Shown here: positions 1-6,009 of the stretch, piece by piece
How the letters are laid out: each line of letters opens with the position of its first letter
Position numbering within the stretch: the first letter of the stretch is position 1
DNA from: Streptococcus sp. A12
GTDB lineage: Bacteria > Bacillota > Bacilli > Lactobacillales > Streptococcaceae
Assembly (NCBI RefSeq): GCF_905372335.1
Contig: NZ_CAJPOU010000037.1
Span: forward strand, 1 to 13,883
Direction: 5' to 3'
Length of the DNA stretch: 13,883 nucleotides
Translations under genes and position numbers: made by a program
The notes under the pieces: generated by a model
Seen by the model: the letters and a program-made list of their open reading frames with translations, nothing else
The model's database searches: none
What the model was told of the DNA's origin: nothing

Positions 1-197
1 AAAGGACGTCGCAACGTGGTTCCACCTTCATTTATGTTCCTCAAAAAAGAGGAACACCTCTGATTGGCTCTAACGTGGCCACCGTTTTATGTTTGCATAA
101 AAAGTTCACCGAGTAGTCCCAAACCTATCCTCTACGCGATTTCCAGCTCCACGCGCTCTCTATCAGATTTCCTAGATTTGATATGTCTCTGACTAGT
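1..197 (-). promoter_or_regulatory. T-box riboswitch leader (probably of thrS, which lies beyond the left edge)
   Basis: Read on the minus strand, the last 28 bases fit the T-box antiterminator. AAGG (28-25) pairs with CCTT (5-2), and ACG (17-15) pairs with CGT (8-6). The unpaired seven bases TGGAACC (24-18) match the conserved bulge whose TGGA binds the tRNA acceptor end. A hairpin with 8-bp arms and a six-base A/T loop lies at 35-56. Two tandem ACT triplets (117-112), which are threonine codons, are candidate specifiers. In streptococci such as S. mutans, thrS lies beside the ccpA-linked glycosyltransferases. The threonine assignment therefore rests on the specifier guess plus synteny. The terminator stem and coding region are cut off by the window edge. 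Confidence 0.85.
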
Positions 198-225
198 ATT
201 ATAGCACGATTGAAATATTTTGCAA
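198..225 (-). promoter_or_regulatory. Promoter of the T-box transcript
   Basis: On the minus strand a TTGCAA box (225-220) and a perfect TATAAT (203-198) are 16 bp apart. Transcription would start near 190, just upstream of the T-box stem I region. The promoter begins directly after the T-run of the preceding glycosyltransferase operon. Confidence 0.75.
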
Positions 226-230
226 GAGGA

Positions 231-283
231 AAAAGCTTCCTATCCCCTATGCCAGGAGCATTTCTTTAGGACCCCTAGCTTTT
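231..283 (-). terminator. Probable terminator of the glycolipid operon
   Basis: Downstream of the glycosyltransferase stop codon the arms AAAAGCT (minus strand 283-277) and AGCTTTT (237-231) can pair. They are extended by TCCTA (271-267) with TAGGA (242-238), leaving a bulge on one side. A small ATGC/GCAT hairpin (261-249) sits inside. A T-run follows. The stem is imperfect and the loop is long, so this is less certain than the other terminators here. Confidence 0.5.
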
Positions 284-293
284 GAGATGAACT

Positions 294-1616
294 CTAATCC
301 AATAGCTTGGTAATGTTGCGTATCTTTTTCACCTGTTTAAAGGAGCCCTTCATGATTCTCACAGACCCATTCACAGGCATAGCGATAACCTTTTGCGGAA
401 TTTTCACAATAGACTTGGTCACCCGTTTGGTACGGCTTTCCTCAGGATGACGTTCATTGTAAAAATCTTTCGATATAATGGCATCCAGATAGAACTCATA
501 GACCCTGCGACCAAAATTTGTCGAAGAAATTTCATAAAGCTTCTCCTCCCACTTAGCCTCATCCTTCTCTGGTGTGGCTAAGGTCGCTTCTAAAATAGCT
601 GCTGCCAAATCTTCTTCCTGGTCATACAAGATTCCGAACATCCGATCATTGATCACATTATCTAAGTAAGGATTACTCTGAGCAATTAGGGGTGTCCCAC
701 TAGCGATACTCTCTAAATAGGTCAAGCCTTGCGTCTCACTAGTCGAAGCTGAAATGAAGAAATCTGCTGCTTTATAGTATAGAGCTGTTTCGTTTGGTGG
801 AATCATCCCTGTGAAGACGACCGTATCTGATACACCAAGCTTGGCCGCTTGTTTTTTTAAATCATCCAGATAAGGCCCATCTCCAGCCACAATCAATTTA
901 ATATGCGTATTTTCTTCTAGCACTTTAGGCAAAGCCGCAATAACGGCTTGGATATTTTTCTCGTAAGAAACCCGTGACAAGCTCAAGAGCATAATTTCAC
1001 CCTCTTGAATCCCTAATTTTTCACGAAGGGCTTGCGTCTCCACTTGTGTGATTTCAGGTCGTTCAAACTTCGCCAGCTCGATTCCTGTTGGAATAATCCG
1101 TTTTTCAGCCTTGACCTTGTATTTCAGCAAGAGATCATAGACAATCTCACTCGGACAGATGACCCCATCCAAGTCATTCATATAACCACGAACAATGTAT
1201 TTGACCATACTTGGTCGGATAACCATCCCCTTGGCAATATAACGCACATAATCTTCATACTGGGTATGATAGGTATGAATTACTGGAATCCGAAGCTCCT
1301 TAGCAATCCAAACCCCGAGTAGTCCTAAAGAAAACTCCGTCTGTGTATGGATCATATCCAGTTTGTATTGTTTGGCAATGGCCAAAGCCTTGGTAAAGCC
1401 GCGATAAGCAATCCGCCGATCCTTAAAAGCAAAGAAAGGGATACTTGGAATGCGGATAATTTGCCAGTCCTCATAGCGGTTGACATCCTTATCCGTCGTC
1501 GTAAAGATAAAAACAGTATGTCCCAATTTCTCCAATTCTGTTTTCAGGGTTCGAATACTGGTCGCAACCCCCGATACCTGTGGAAAATAAGTATCTGTAA
1601 ATAATCCAATACGCAT
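294..1616 (-). CDS. Glycosyltransferase family 4, monoglucosyl-diacylglycerol synthase type
   Basis: This 440-residue GT-B glycosyltransferase is of the type that moves glucose from UDP-glucose to diacylglycerol at the inner face of the membrane. That is the first step of glycolipid (and lipoteichoic acid anchor) synthesis. The N-terminal domain opens with MRIGLFTDTYFPQVSGVA, as is typical of GT4. The C-terminal domain has AGDGP (244-248) and the retaining-enzyme E-x7-E motif at E294 and E302 (SETQGLTYLE). The last 50 residues are rich in lysine and arginine and could bind the membrane. The ATG is one base after the cpoA stop, with GGAG seven bases upstream inside cpoA, so the two are cotranscribed and probably translationally coupled. 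Relatives are the pneumococcal partner of CpoA, BgsB of enterococci and IagA of group B streptococcus. The exact sugar is inferred from family and context. Confidence 0.9.
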   Translation of the reverse strand: MRIGLFTDTYFPQVSGVATSIRTLKTELEKLGHTVFIFTTTDKDVNRYEDWQIIRIPSIPFFAFKDRRIAYRGFTKALAIAKQYKLDMIHTQTEFSLGLLGVWIAKELRIPVIHTYHTQYEDYVRYIAKGMVIRPSMVKYIVRGYMNDLDGVICPSEIVYDLLLKYKVKAEKRIIPTGIELAKFERPEITQVETQALREKLGIQEGEIMLLSLSRVSYEKNIQAVIAALPKVLEENTHIKLIVAGDGPYLDDLKKQAAKLGVSDTVVFTGMIPPNETALYYKAADFFISASTSETQGLTYLESIASGTPLIAQSNPYLDNVINDRMFGILYDQEEDLAAAILEATLATPEKDEAKWEEKLYEISSTNFGRRVYEFYLDAIISKDFYNERHPEESRTKRVTKSIVKIPQKVIAMPVNGSVRIMKGSFKQVKKIRNITKLLD

Positions 1617-1617
1617 A

Positions 1618-2616
1618 TTACATCTCCAATACTTGCTGATAGGCTTTCACTAGTTGATCGGCTACCAGATCAATTGAGCGACTTTGAGCGACTCGATCCC
1701 CTGCATCGCGCTTGTCCACTTGACCAGACAAGACTTTTTCAAGAGAGTCCACAAACTCATCCACTGAATGACACAATTCTGCTGACTCTTGGTCCACCCA
1801 ACCATGATAAACTGGAATATCCCTGAGAACGACATGCTGGTGACCCGCTAAGGCCTCTAGGACAACAATTCCTTCCGTTTCCTCGTAAGACGGGAAGAAG
1901 AAGGCATCCGCACCAGTCATGGCCCCTTGGAATACAGCTCCCTTAAAATAGCCAGGGAATTCAACATTGCTCGGATGATCTTTCTCGACCAGACGACGAA
2001 TAGCCCGAGGAATCAACCATTTATTAATTGACCCCAACCAAATAAAGCGGACATCTGGCATCCGACGAGCCACTTCTACAAAGTCTTCAATCCCCTTTCG
2101 TCTAAAGTAGAGACCCGCACATAAAACGACCTTCTCTCCTTCTTGGATATTAAAGTGCTTCCGAAAAACCTCTTCTTTTTTGGGATCTTTTTTATATTTA
2201 GACAAATCAATCCCATTGGAAACGGCGACAATTGGAGTCTTGACCCCGTAGGACTGAATCAGTTGTTTCGAATACTCTGAAGGGGTAATAATAAAATCGG
2301 CTTTTTTATACATATGAGCCAAATATTTGCCAAATAAGGGAGCAAACAAATTGGATCCGATAAATGAATTTTGGAAATCTTCCCGTGTGGAATGTCCATG
2401 CATGATGACCTTTTTCCCCCGACGTTTGGCAGCATGTAATAGCAACAAACTCCGAGGACCATAGGTATTAATATGGACCACATCGTAATCTCCTAAAATA
2501 TCCGTAGTATAGGGGATTCCAGCCAAATCCAAGGCATGCATCTGGTGTTGGAGGGCACGACCAATCCCTGATTTTTGTAAAACGGATTTTCCTTCAAGAT
2601 ACAGTAAAACTTTCAT
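1618..2616 (-). CDS. cpoA: CpoA-like glycosyltransferase (second sugar of diglycosyl-diacylglycerol)
   Basis: This 332-residue GT4 enzyme closely resembles pneumococcal CpoA. That enzyme adds galactose to glucosyl-diacylglycerol, and its mutants change beta-lactam susceptibility and membrane glycolipid composition. Visible features are the N-terminus MKVLLYLEGK, the nucleotide-sugar binding region around CAGLYFRRKG (166-175) and the E-x7-E motif at E246 and E254 (EETEGIVVLE). The reading frame can be extended 12 codons to a TTG at 2652, but that TTG is part of the -35 box of the gene's own promoter. The ATG at 2616 is therefore chosen. No Shine-Dalgarno site is at a normal distance: AGAGGGT touches the ATG. 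This fits a leaderless message. The gene is first in the operon although its enzyme acts second. Confidence 0.9.
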   Translation of the reverse strand: MKVLLYLEGKSVLQKSGIGRALQHQMHALDLAGIPYTTDILGDYDVVHINTYGPRSLLLLHAAKRRGKKVIMHGHSTREDFQNSFIGSNLFAPLFGKYLAHMYKKADFIITPSEYSKQLIQSYGVKTPIVAVSNGIDLSKYKKDPKKEEVFRKHFNIQEGEKVVLCAGLYFRRKGIEDFVEVARRMPDVRFIWLGSINKWLIPRAIRRLVEKDHPSNVEFPGYFKGAVFQGAMTGADAFFFPSYEETEGIVVLEALAGHQHVVLRDIPVYHGWVDQESAELCHSVDEFVDSLEKVLSGQVDKRDAGDRVAQSRSIDLVADQLVKAYQQVLEM

Positions 2617-2623
2617 ACCCTCT

Positions 2624-2652
2624 ATTATACCTGATTTAGCAGACCCCTTCAA
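2624..2652 (-). promoter_or_regulatory. cpoA promoter giving a near-leaderless mRNA
   Basis: TTGAAG (minus strand 2652-2647), a 17-bp spacer and a perfect TATAAT (2629-2624) form a good sigma-70-type promoter. Only seven bases separate the -10 box from the cpoA ATG. Transcription should therefore begin at or within a few bases of the start codon. Confidence 0.8.
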
Positions 2653-2678
2653 GTTTTACCGGAGATTCATACAGAGAC

Positions 2679-2705
2679 AAAAAAAAGGAAGCCTTGGCTT
2701 CCTTT
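2679..2705 (-). terminator. Rho-independent terminator of ccpA
   Basis: A 10-bp perfect stem (2684-2693 with 2696-2705; core GGAAGCC/GGCTTCC) is followed on the minus strand by eight T. It starts a few bases after the ccpA stop and separates ccpA from the cpoA promoter. Confidence 0.92.
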
Positions 2706-2710
2706 GATTT

Positions 2711-3715
2711 TTACTTCTTCGTAGTCCCACGATGATTGATGGTATGGGCAAGAAGAACTTCTCTTTCTTCCAATTCTTCCTTATGCATAATTTTTGTCAG
2801 CATCCGCATACTGATAGCCCCCAAATCATAAAGTGGTTGGCCAACAGTTGAAAGGTTTGGACGAGTGTAGCGTGTAATTTGCGAATCATCACTGGTAATC
2901 AACTCAAAATCTTCCGGTACGTTCACACCTTGATCAGCTAGACCATTGAGCAAACCTGCTGCCAATTCATCCCCAGTTACAAAGGCTGCTGTTGCTTTAG
3001 ATGCAATGATGCGTTCAGCCAAGTTGTAGCCTTCTTCATAGCGGTATTTAGACTCAAAGACCAAGCCTTCACTATAAGACAATTTTTTTGCTTTCAAAGC
3101 ATCTTTGTAGCCAGCCAAGCGAATCTTACCGTTGATATCATCTACTAATGGTCCACTTACAAAAGCAATCTTTTTATTTCGTTTAGCCAATAGTGTAACC
3201 GCGTCTACTGTCGCTTGCTTGTAATCGATATTGACACTTGGCAATTGATGTTCGACATCAACTGTCCCAGCAAGGACCACCGGCGTCCGAGAACGAGAGA
3301 ATTCTGAACGAATCTTTTCAGTCAAGTGGTAGCCCATGAATACAATCCCATCGACCTGTTTTGAGAAAAGAGTATTGACAACAGAAACTTCTTTATCATC
3401 GTCTTCATCGCTGTTGGCAAGGACGATGTTGTACTTGTACATTTCAGCAATGTCATCGATCCCCTTTGCCAGAGTAGAGAAATAACTATTGGTAATATTT
3501 GGAATCACAACACCTACGGTTGTGGTTTTCTTACTCGCAAGTCCACGAGCTACTGCATTCGGACGATAGTCCAAACGTTCAATGACTTCCAATACTTTTT
3601 TACGAGTATTTTCCTTAACGTTCTTATTTCCGTTCACGACACGGCTAACAGTCGCCATTGAGACACCCGCCTCTCGGGCAACGTCGTAAATGGTTACAGT
3701 ATCGTCTGTATTCAT
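2711..3715 (-). CDS. ccpA: Catabolite control protein A, LacI-family regulator
   Basis: CcpA, 334 residues, is the global carbon catabolite regulator of Firmicutes. With HPr phosphorylated on Ser46 as corepressor it binds cre operators. The N-terminus holds the LacI helix-turn-helix (VTIYDVAREAGVSMATVSRV, residues 7-26). The hinge helix follows at about 52-60 (PNAVARGLA), then a periplasmic-binding-protein-like core. Length and sequence are those of streptococcal CcpA. Start: ATG at 3715 with AAGGA six to seven bases upstream. It has its own terminator. It is divergent from pepQ, as is usual in lactic acid bacteria. Its promoter overlaps a cre site, which predicts autoregulation. Likely targets within this window are the nucleotidase at 11622 and ccpA/pepQ themselves. 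Confidence 0.97.
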   Translation of the reverse strand: MNTDDTVTIYDVAREAGVSMATVSRVVNGNKNVKENTRKKVLEVIERLDYRPNAVARGLASKKTTTVGVVIPNITNSYFSTLAKGIDDIAEMYKYNIVLANSDEDDDKEVSVVNTLFSKQVDGIVFMGYHLTEKIRSEFSRSRTPVVLAGTVDVEHQLPSVNIDYKQATVDAVTLLAKRNKKIAFVSGPLVDDINGKIRLAGYKDALKAKKLSYSEGLVFESKYRYEEGYNLAERIIASKATAAFVTGDELAAGLLNGLADQGVNVPEDFELITSDDSQITRYTRPNLSTVGQPLYDLGAISMRMLTKIMHKEELEEREVLLAHTINHRGTTKK

Positions 3716-3733
3716 AATACTTCCTTTCTTTAT

Positions 3734-3750
3734 TGAAAATTTCGTTTTCA
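3734..3750 (-). promoter_or_regulatory. Inverted repeat in the ccpA leader (hairpin or weak second cre)
   Basis: TGAAAA and TTTTCA arms flank five bases within the expected 5' untranslated region of ccpA. On the minus strand the first half reads TGAAAACG, like a cre half-site, but the second half is displaced and two consensus positions fail. It could equally be a 6-bp RNA hairpin just upstream of the ribosome binding site. Confidence 0.35.
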
Positions 3751-3766
3751 GTCTTCTATAACAACT

Positions 3767-3795
3767 ATTCTATCACTTCTTGTAAACACTTTCAA
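3767..3795 (-). promoter_or_regulatory. ccpA: ccpA promoter
   Basis: On the minus strand TTGAAA (3795-3790), a 17-bp spacer and TAGAAT (3772-3767) preceded by TGA give a promoter with an extended -10. The expected start is near 3760, leaving a leader of about 45 bases. Confidence 0.75.
3781..3794 (+). promoter_or_regulatory. cre operator (CcpA binding site) between ccpA and pepQ
   Basis: TGTAAACACTTTCA matches the cre consensus TGWNANCGNTNWCA with one mismatch (A in place of the central G). It covers the -35 and most of the spacer of the ccpA promoter, so bound CcpA should block ccpA transcription. It also lies about 28 bp upstream of the proposed pepQ -35. Confidence 0.75.
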
Positions 3796-3821
3796 GCATT
3801 TTAACATCTTTTTGCAAACTC

Positions 3822-3850
3822 TTGATTTTTTAGGGAAAATCTGACAAAAT
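3822..3850 (+). promoter_or_regulatory. pepQ: Candidate pepQ promoter
   Basis: TTGATT (3822-3827), 17 bp, then CAAAAT (3845-3850) preceded by TGA as an extended -10. The -10 is imperfect. A TATTAT at 3850-3855 is closer to consensus but stands 22 bp from the -35 box. Confidence 0.5.
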
Positions 3851-3875
3851 ATTATCAATAGAAAGAAGGTAGCTT

Positions 3876-4958
3876 ATGTCTAAATTAGATCAAATTGTAG
3901 CATTTCTTGAAACCGAAAAAACGGATGTTGCTGTTGTATCCGATCCTGTCACCATCAATTACCTAACTGGATTTTACAGTGATCCTCACGAGCGTCAGCT
4001 CTTCTTGTTCGTTTATCCAGACCATGAACCACTTCTTTTTGTACCTGCTCTTGAGGTAGAACGGGCGACAGCAGTTGTGGATTTCCAAGTGGTAGGCTAT
4101 GTGGATTCTGAAAATCCTTGGGAAAAAATCAAAGGGGCTAGCGCTAATCCAGAAGCCAAAAAGGTCGCTTTGGAATTTGATAATTTGATTTTGACCAAGT
4201 ACCATGGGCTTCGTTCAGTCTTTGAACAAGCAACATTTACTAATCTCAGCCCTCGAATTAACCGCATGCGCTTGATCAAATCTTTTGATGAGATCCAAAA
4301 AATGTTGGTTGCAGGTCAATATGCGGATAAGGCTGTCAATATGGGATTTGACGCTATCTCACTGGATAAAACAGAAACTGATATCGTCGCAGAAATCGAC
4401 TTTGGCATCAAACGCTTGGGCTATGAAATGAGCTTTGAAACTATGGTCTTGACTGGTAACAATGCAGCCAACCCTCATGGCATTCCTGGAAGCAACAAAA
4501 TTGAAAAAGATGCTCTTCTTCTTTTCGACTTGGGCTGTATGGTGAATGGCTATGCTTCAGATATGACGCGAACAGTCGCTGTTGGAAAACCAGATGATTT
4601 CAAAAAAGAAATCTACCACTTGACTTTAGAAGCTCAACAGGCTGCCCTAGATATGATCAAACCAGGTGTAACAGCACATGACGTAGACCGTGCTGCACGG
4701 AGCGTCATTGAAAAAGCAGGATACGGCGAATACTTCAACCACCGCCTTGGACACGGCATTGGAATGGACGTGCATGAATTCCCTTCTATCATGGAAGGAA
4801 ATGACATGGTCATCGAAGAAGGCATGTGCTTCTCTGTCGAACCAGGCATCTACATCCCTGGAAAAGTCGGAGTTCGAATTGAAGACTGTGGCTATGTGAC
4901 AAAAGATGGCTTTGGCCTCTTTACCGAAACCAGCAAAGACTTGCTCTATTTTGATTAA
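3876..4958 (+). CDS. pepQ: Xaa-Pro dipeptidase (M24B)
   Basis: PepQ is a cytoplasmic metallopeptidase of 360 residues that cleaves X-Pro dipeptides, the last step in using proline-containing peptides. The creatinase-like N-terminal domain (about 1-130) includes the typical NYLTGF. The C-terminal pita-bread domain (about 140-355) keeps all five dinuclear metal ligands: D218 (LLFDLG), D229 (ASDMTRT), H293 (GHGIG), E322 (VEPGIY) and E336 (RIED). The start ATG has AGAAGG six bases upstream. The gene is divergent from ccpA with a shared cre-containing intergenic region. It is followed after 24 bases by a small membrane protein gene with no terminator between, so the two are probably cotranscribed. 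Confidence 0.97.
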   Translation: MSKLDQIVAFLETEKTDVAVVSDPVTINYLTGFYSDPHERQLFLFVYPDHEPLLFVPALEVERATAVVDFQVVGYVDSENPWEKIKGASANPEAKKVALEFDNLILTKYHGLRSVFEQATFTNLSPRINRMRLIKSFDEIQKMLVAGQYADKAVNMGFDAISLDKTETDIVAEIDFGIKRLGYEMSFETMVLTGNNAANPHGIPGSNKIEKDALLLFDLGCMVNGYASDMTRTVAVGKPDDFKKEIYHLTLEAQQAALDMIKPGVTAHDVDRAARSVIEKAGYGEYFNHRLGHGIGMDVHEFPSIMEGNDMVIEEGMCFSVEPGIYIPGKVGVRIEDCGYVTKDGFGLFTETSKDLLYFD

Positions 4959-4968
4959 GATAGGAAAT

Positions 4969-4985
4969 AAGGAGATTATTTAATT
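4969..4985 (+). promoter_or_regulatory. Shine-Dalgarno site that points to an ATT start codon
   Basis: AAGGAG (4969-4974) stands eight bases before ATT (4983-4985). The reading frame is closed by TAA at 4968, and no ATG, GTG or TTG exists in frame until TTG at 5007, which is 32 bases from this site. The spacing favours ATT as initiator. Confidence 0.6.
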
Positions 4986-5321
4986 ATTGTTTGGCTTGGT
5001 AAAGGCTTGCTCGTTCCCCTCGCTCTTATGATTGGAGGAGCTTCGGCGAATATGATTTATTCCTTCCTGCATCTTAATGTAAATAAGAGTACAGATAGTA
5101 TCATCTTAGGATGTATGTTAGGAATTCTTGCTGCAGCAGTCAATTATTTGCTAACGAAAAAATTTGTTTCCAATCAAGTTCGGTATATGATTGATGAGGA
5201 AACAGGGCAACGCATTGCTTTGCGCGATCGTTCTTCCTTTATGTTCATTCCTAATCGTTACTGGACATGGATTTATGCAATTGGATTTATTCTAGTTAGT
5301 GTCTTATTTATTAAAAAATAA
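4983..5321 (+). CDS. Small membrane protein of unknown function, probable ATT start
   Basis: I do not recognise this family. From ATT at 4983 it would be 112 residues; from the first conventional start (TTG at 5007) it would be 104. Three hydrophobic segments are visible, at about 4-25, 40-58 and 92-110, with a polar stretch between the second and third (VRYMIDEETGQRIALRDRSS). The protein ends in lysines. The N-terminal extension (MIVWLGKG) completes the first membrane helix, which the TTG start would shorten. It follows pepQ by 24 bases with a strong ribosome binding site and ends 40 bases before a strong terminator, so it is probably the last gene of the pepQ transcript. Coding is supported by frame length, membrane pattern and the ribosome binding site. 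Confidence 0.75.
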   Translation: MIVWLGKGLLVPLALMIGGASANMIYSFLHLNVNKSTDSIILGCMLGILAAAVNYLLTKKFVSNQVRYMIDEETGQRIALRDRSSFMFIPNRYWTWIYAIGFILVSVLFIKK

Positions 5322-5353
5322 AAATTAGATAAACTTTAAATCATTTCATTCAA

Positions 5354-5391
5354 CAAAAAAAGCCTTTCAGTATATACTGAAAGGCCTTTTT
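5354..5391. terminator. Bidirectional terminator between the pepQ unit and rrf2
   Basis: A perfect 12-bp palindrome (5362-5373 with 5374-5385, core GCCTTTCAGTA) has an A-run on its left and a T-run on its right. It can end the plus-strand pepQ transcript and the convergent minus-strand rrf2 transcript. Confidence 0.93.
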
Positions 5392-5416
5392 ACATCACGT
5401 TTCTTACAGACTCAAA

Positions 5417-5866
5417 TCAAGAAACGGTTGCTAGTTCCATTTGTTTCTTGGTTTGCTCCACCACTTCTTTGAGGCTGGTCTGAGACATTTCCTTTTCCAT
5501 AGCTAACTGAATCTCTTCCAGCTTCCCATCTAGGACGCCATGGATGCTATTTCCAATCGGACAAGCCGGATTTGGATGCTCGTGGAAACCAAATAATTGA
5601 CCAGTCCTCCCAAGGCATTCAACAGCCTGGTAGATATCTAACAAACTTATGTCTTCCAATTCTTTGGCCATCTCGGCCCCACCTGTTCCACGCGCCACAT
5701 GGATCAAGCCTGCCTTTTTTAATTGAGACAAGGTCTTCCGAATAATGACCGAGTTCACCCCAACACTGCCAGCAATCATATCACTGGTCACCTTGGTGCA
5801 ATCTCCTTTTAAAGCAATCATGACTAATACATGGGTTCCAATGGTAAAACGACTTGAAATTTGCAT
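5417..5866 (-). CDS. Rrf2-family transcriptional regulator, YwnA-like
   Basis: A 149-residue DNA-binding protein of the Rrf2 family. The winged helix spans about residues 1-65, with the recognition helix near SVIIRKTLSQLKKAGLI and the glycine-rich wing RGTGGA (59-64). The dimerisation helix and C-terminal part carry HEHPNPACPIG (95-105), a motif shared with B. subtilis YwnA. Cysteines are only C23, C84 and C102, not the three-cysteine iron-sulfur cluster spacing of IscR or NsrR, so a cluster is unlikely. Start ATG at 5866 with AGGAG five bases upstream. The gene has its own strong promoter, whose -35 lies in a dyad that may be its operator. It lies downstream of the metallophosphoesterase on the same strand without a terminator between. 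The signal it senses and its targets are unknown. Confidence 0.92.
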   Translation of the reverse strand: MQISSRFTIGTHVLVMIALKGDCTKVTSDMIAGSVGVNSVIIRKTLSQLKKAGLIHVARGTGGAEMAKELEDISLLDIYQAVECLGRTGQLFGFHEHPNPACPIGNSIHGVLDGKLEEIQLAMEKEMSQTSLKEVVEQTKKQMELATVS

Positions 5867-5937
5867 GGATACTCCTCTCTTCCATCTAGATAGGGATGTT
5901 TTAAACTGGATCTAAAGCCATCAGTAACTAAATACAT
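5824..5937 (-). CDS. Candidate upstream ORF overlapping the start of rrf2
   Basis: On the minus strand a 37-codon frame starts at ATG 5937 (MYLVTDGFRS...) with GGAG five bases upstream. It crosses the rrf2 start codon in another frame and stops at TAG 5826-5824. It lies in the roughly 100-nt rrf2 leader. It may be a translated leader that affects rrf2 expression, or chance. No homology is recognised. Confidence 0.3.
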   Translation of the reverse strand: MYLVTDGFRSSLKHPYLDGREEYPCKFQVVLPLEPMY

Positions 5938-5973
5938 TTACTCTCCAGACGTTAAAGTTCTTTCTTTTAGTCT

Positions 5974-6001
5974 ATTATACCCTTATTTGTTGTAATGTCA
6001 A
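5974..6001 (-). promoter_or_regulatory. Strong rrf2 promoter
   Basis: Perfect TTGACA (minus strand 6001-5996) and perfect TATAAT (5979-5974) are 16 bp apart. The expected start near 5967 leaves a leader of about 100 bases before the rrf2 ATG. The -35 lies less than 10 bases past the metallophosphoesterase stop. Confidence 0.88.
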
Positions 6002-6009
6002 CTGTTACA
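5991..6009. promoter_or_regulatory. Candidate Rrf2 operator dyad on the -35 box
   Basis: TGTAATGTCAACTGTTACA has TGTAA/TTACA arms separated by nine bases and wholly contains the -35 of the rrf2 promoter. The position suggests autorepression. The binding protein is inferred from adjacency only. Confidence 0.45.

Noticed and set aside
2617..2652. Extended start of cpoA at TTG 2652 (12 more residues)
   Set aside because: The TTG is part of the -35 box and the extra codons cover the promoter; MKVLLYLEGK is the family N-terminus.
3850..3855. TATTAT as the pepQ -10
   Set aside because: The only reasonable -35 is 22 bp away; CAAAAT with an extended TG at 17 bp fits better, though this stays uncertain.
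5417..5866. Iron-sulfur (IscR/NsrR-type) sensor in the Rrf2 protein
   Set aside because: Only C23, C84 and C102 are present and their spacing does not match the three-cysteine cluster; the protein fits YwnA-like members.
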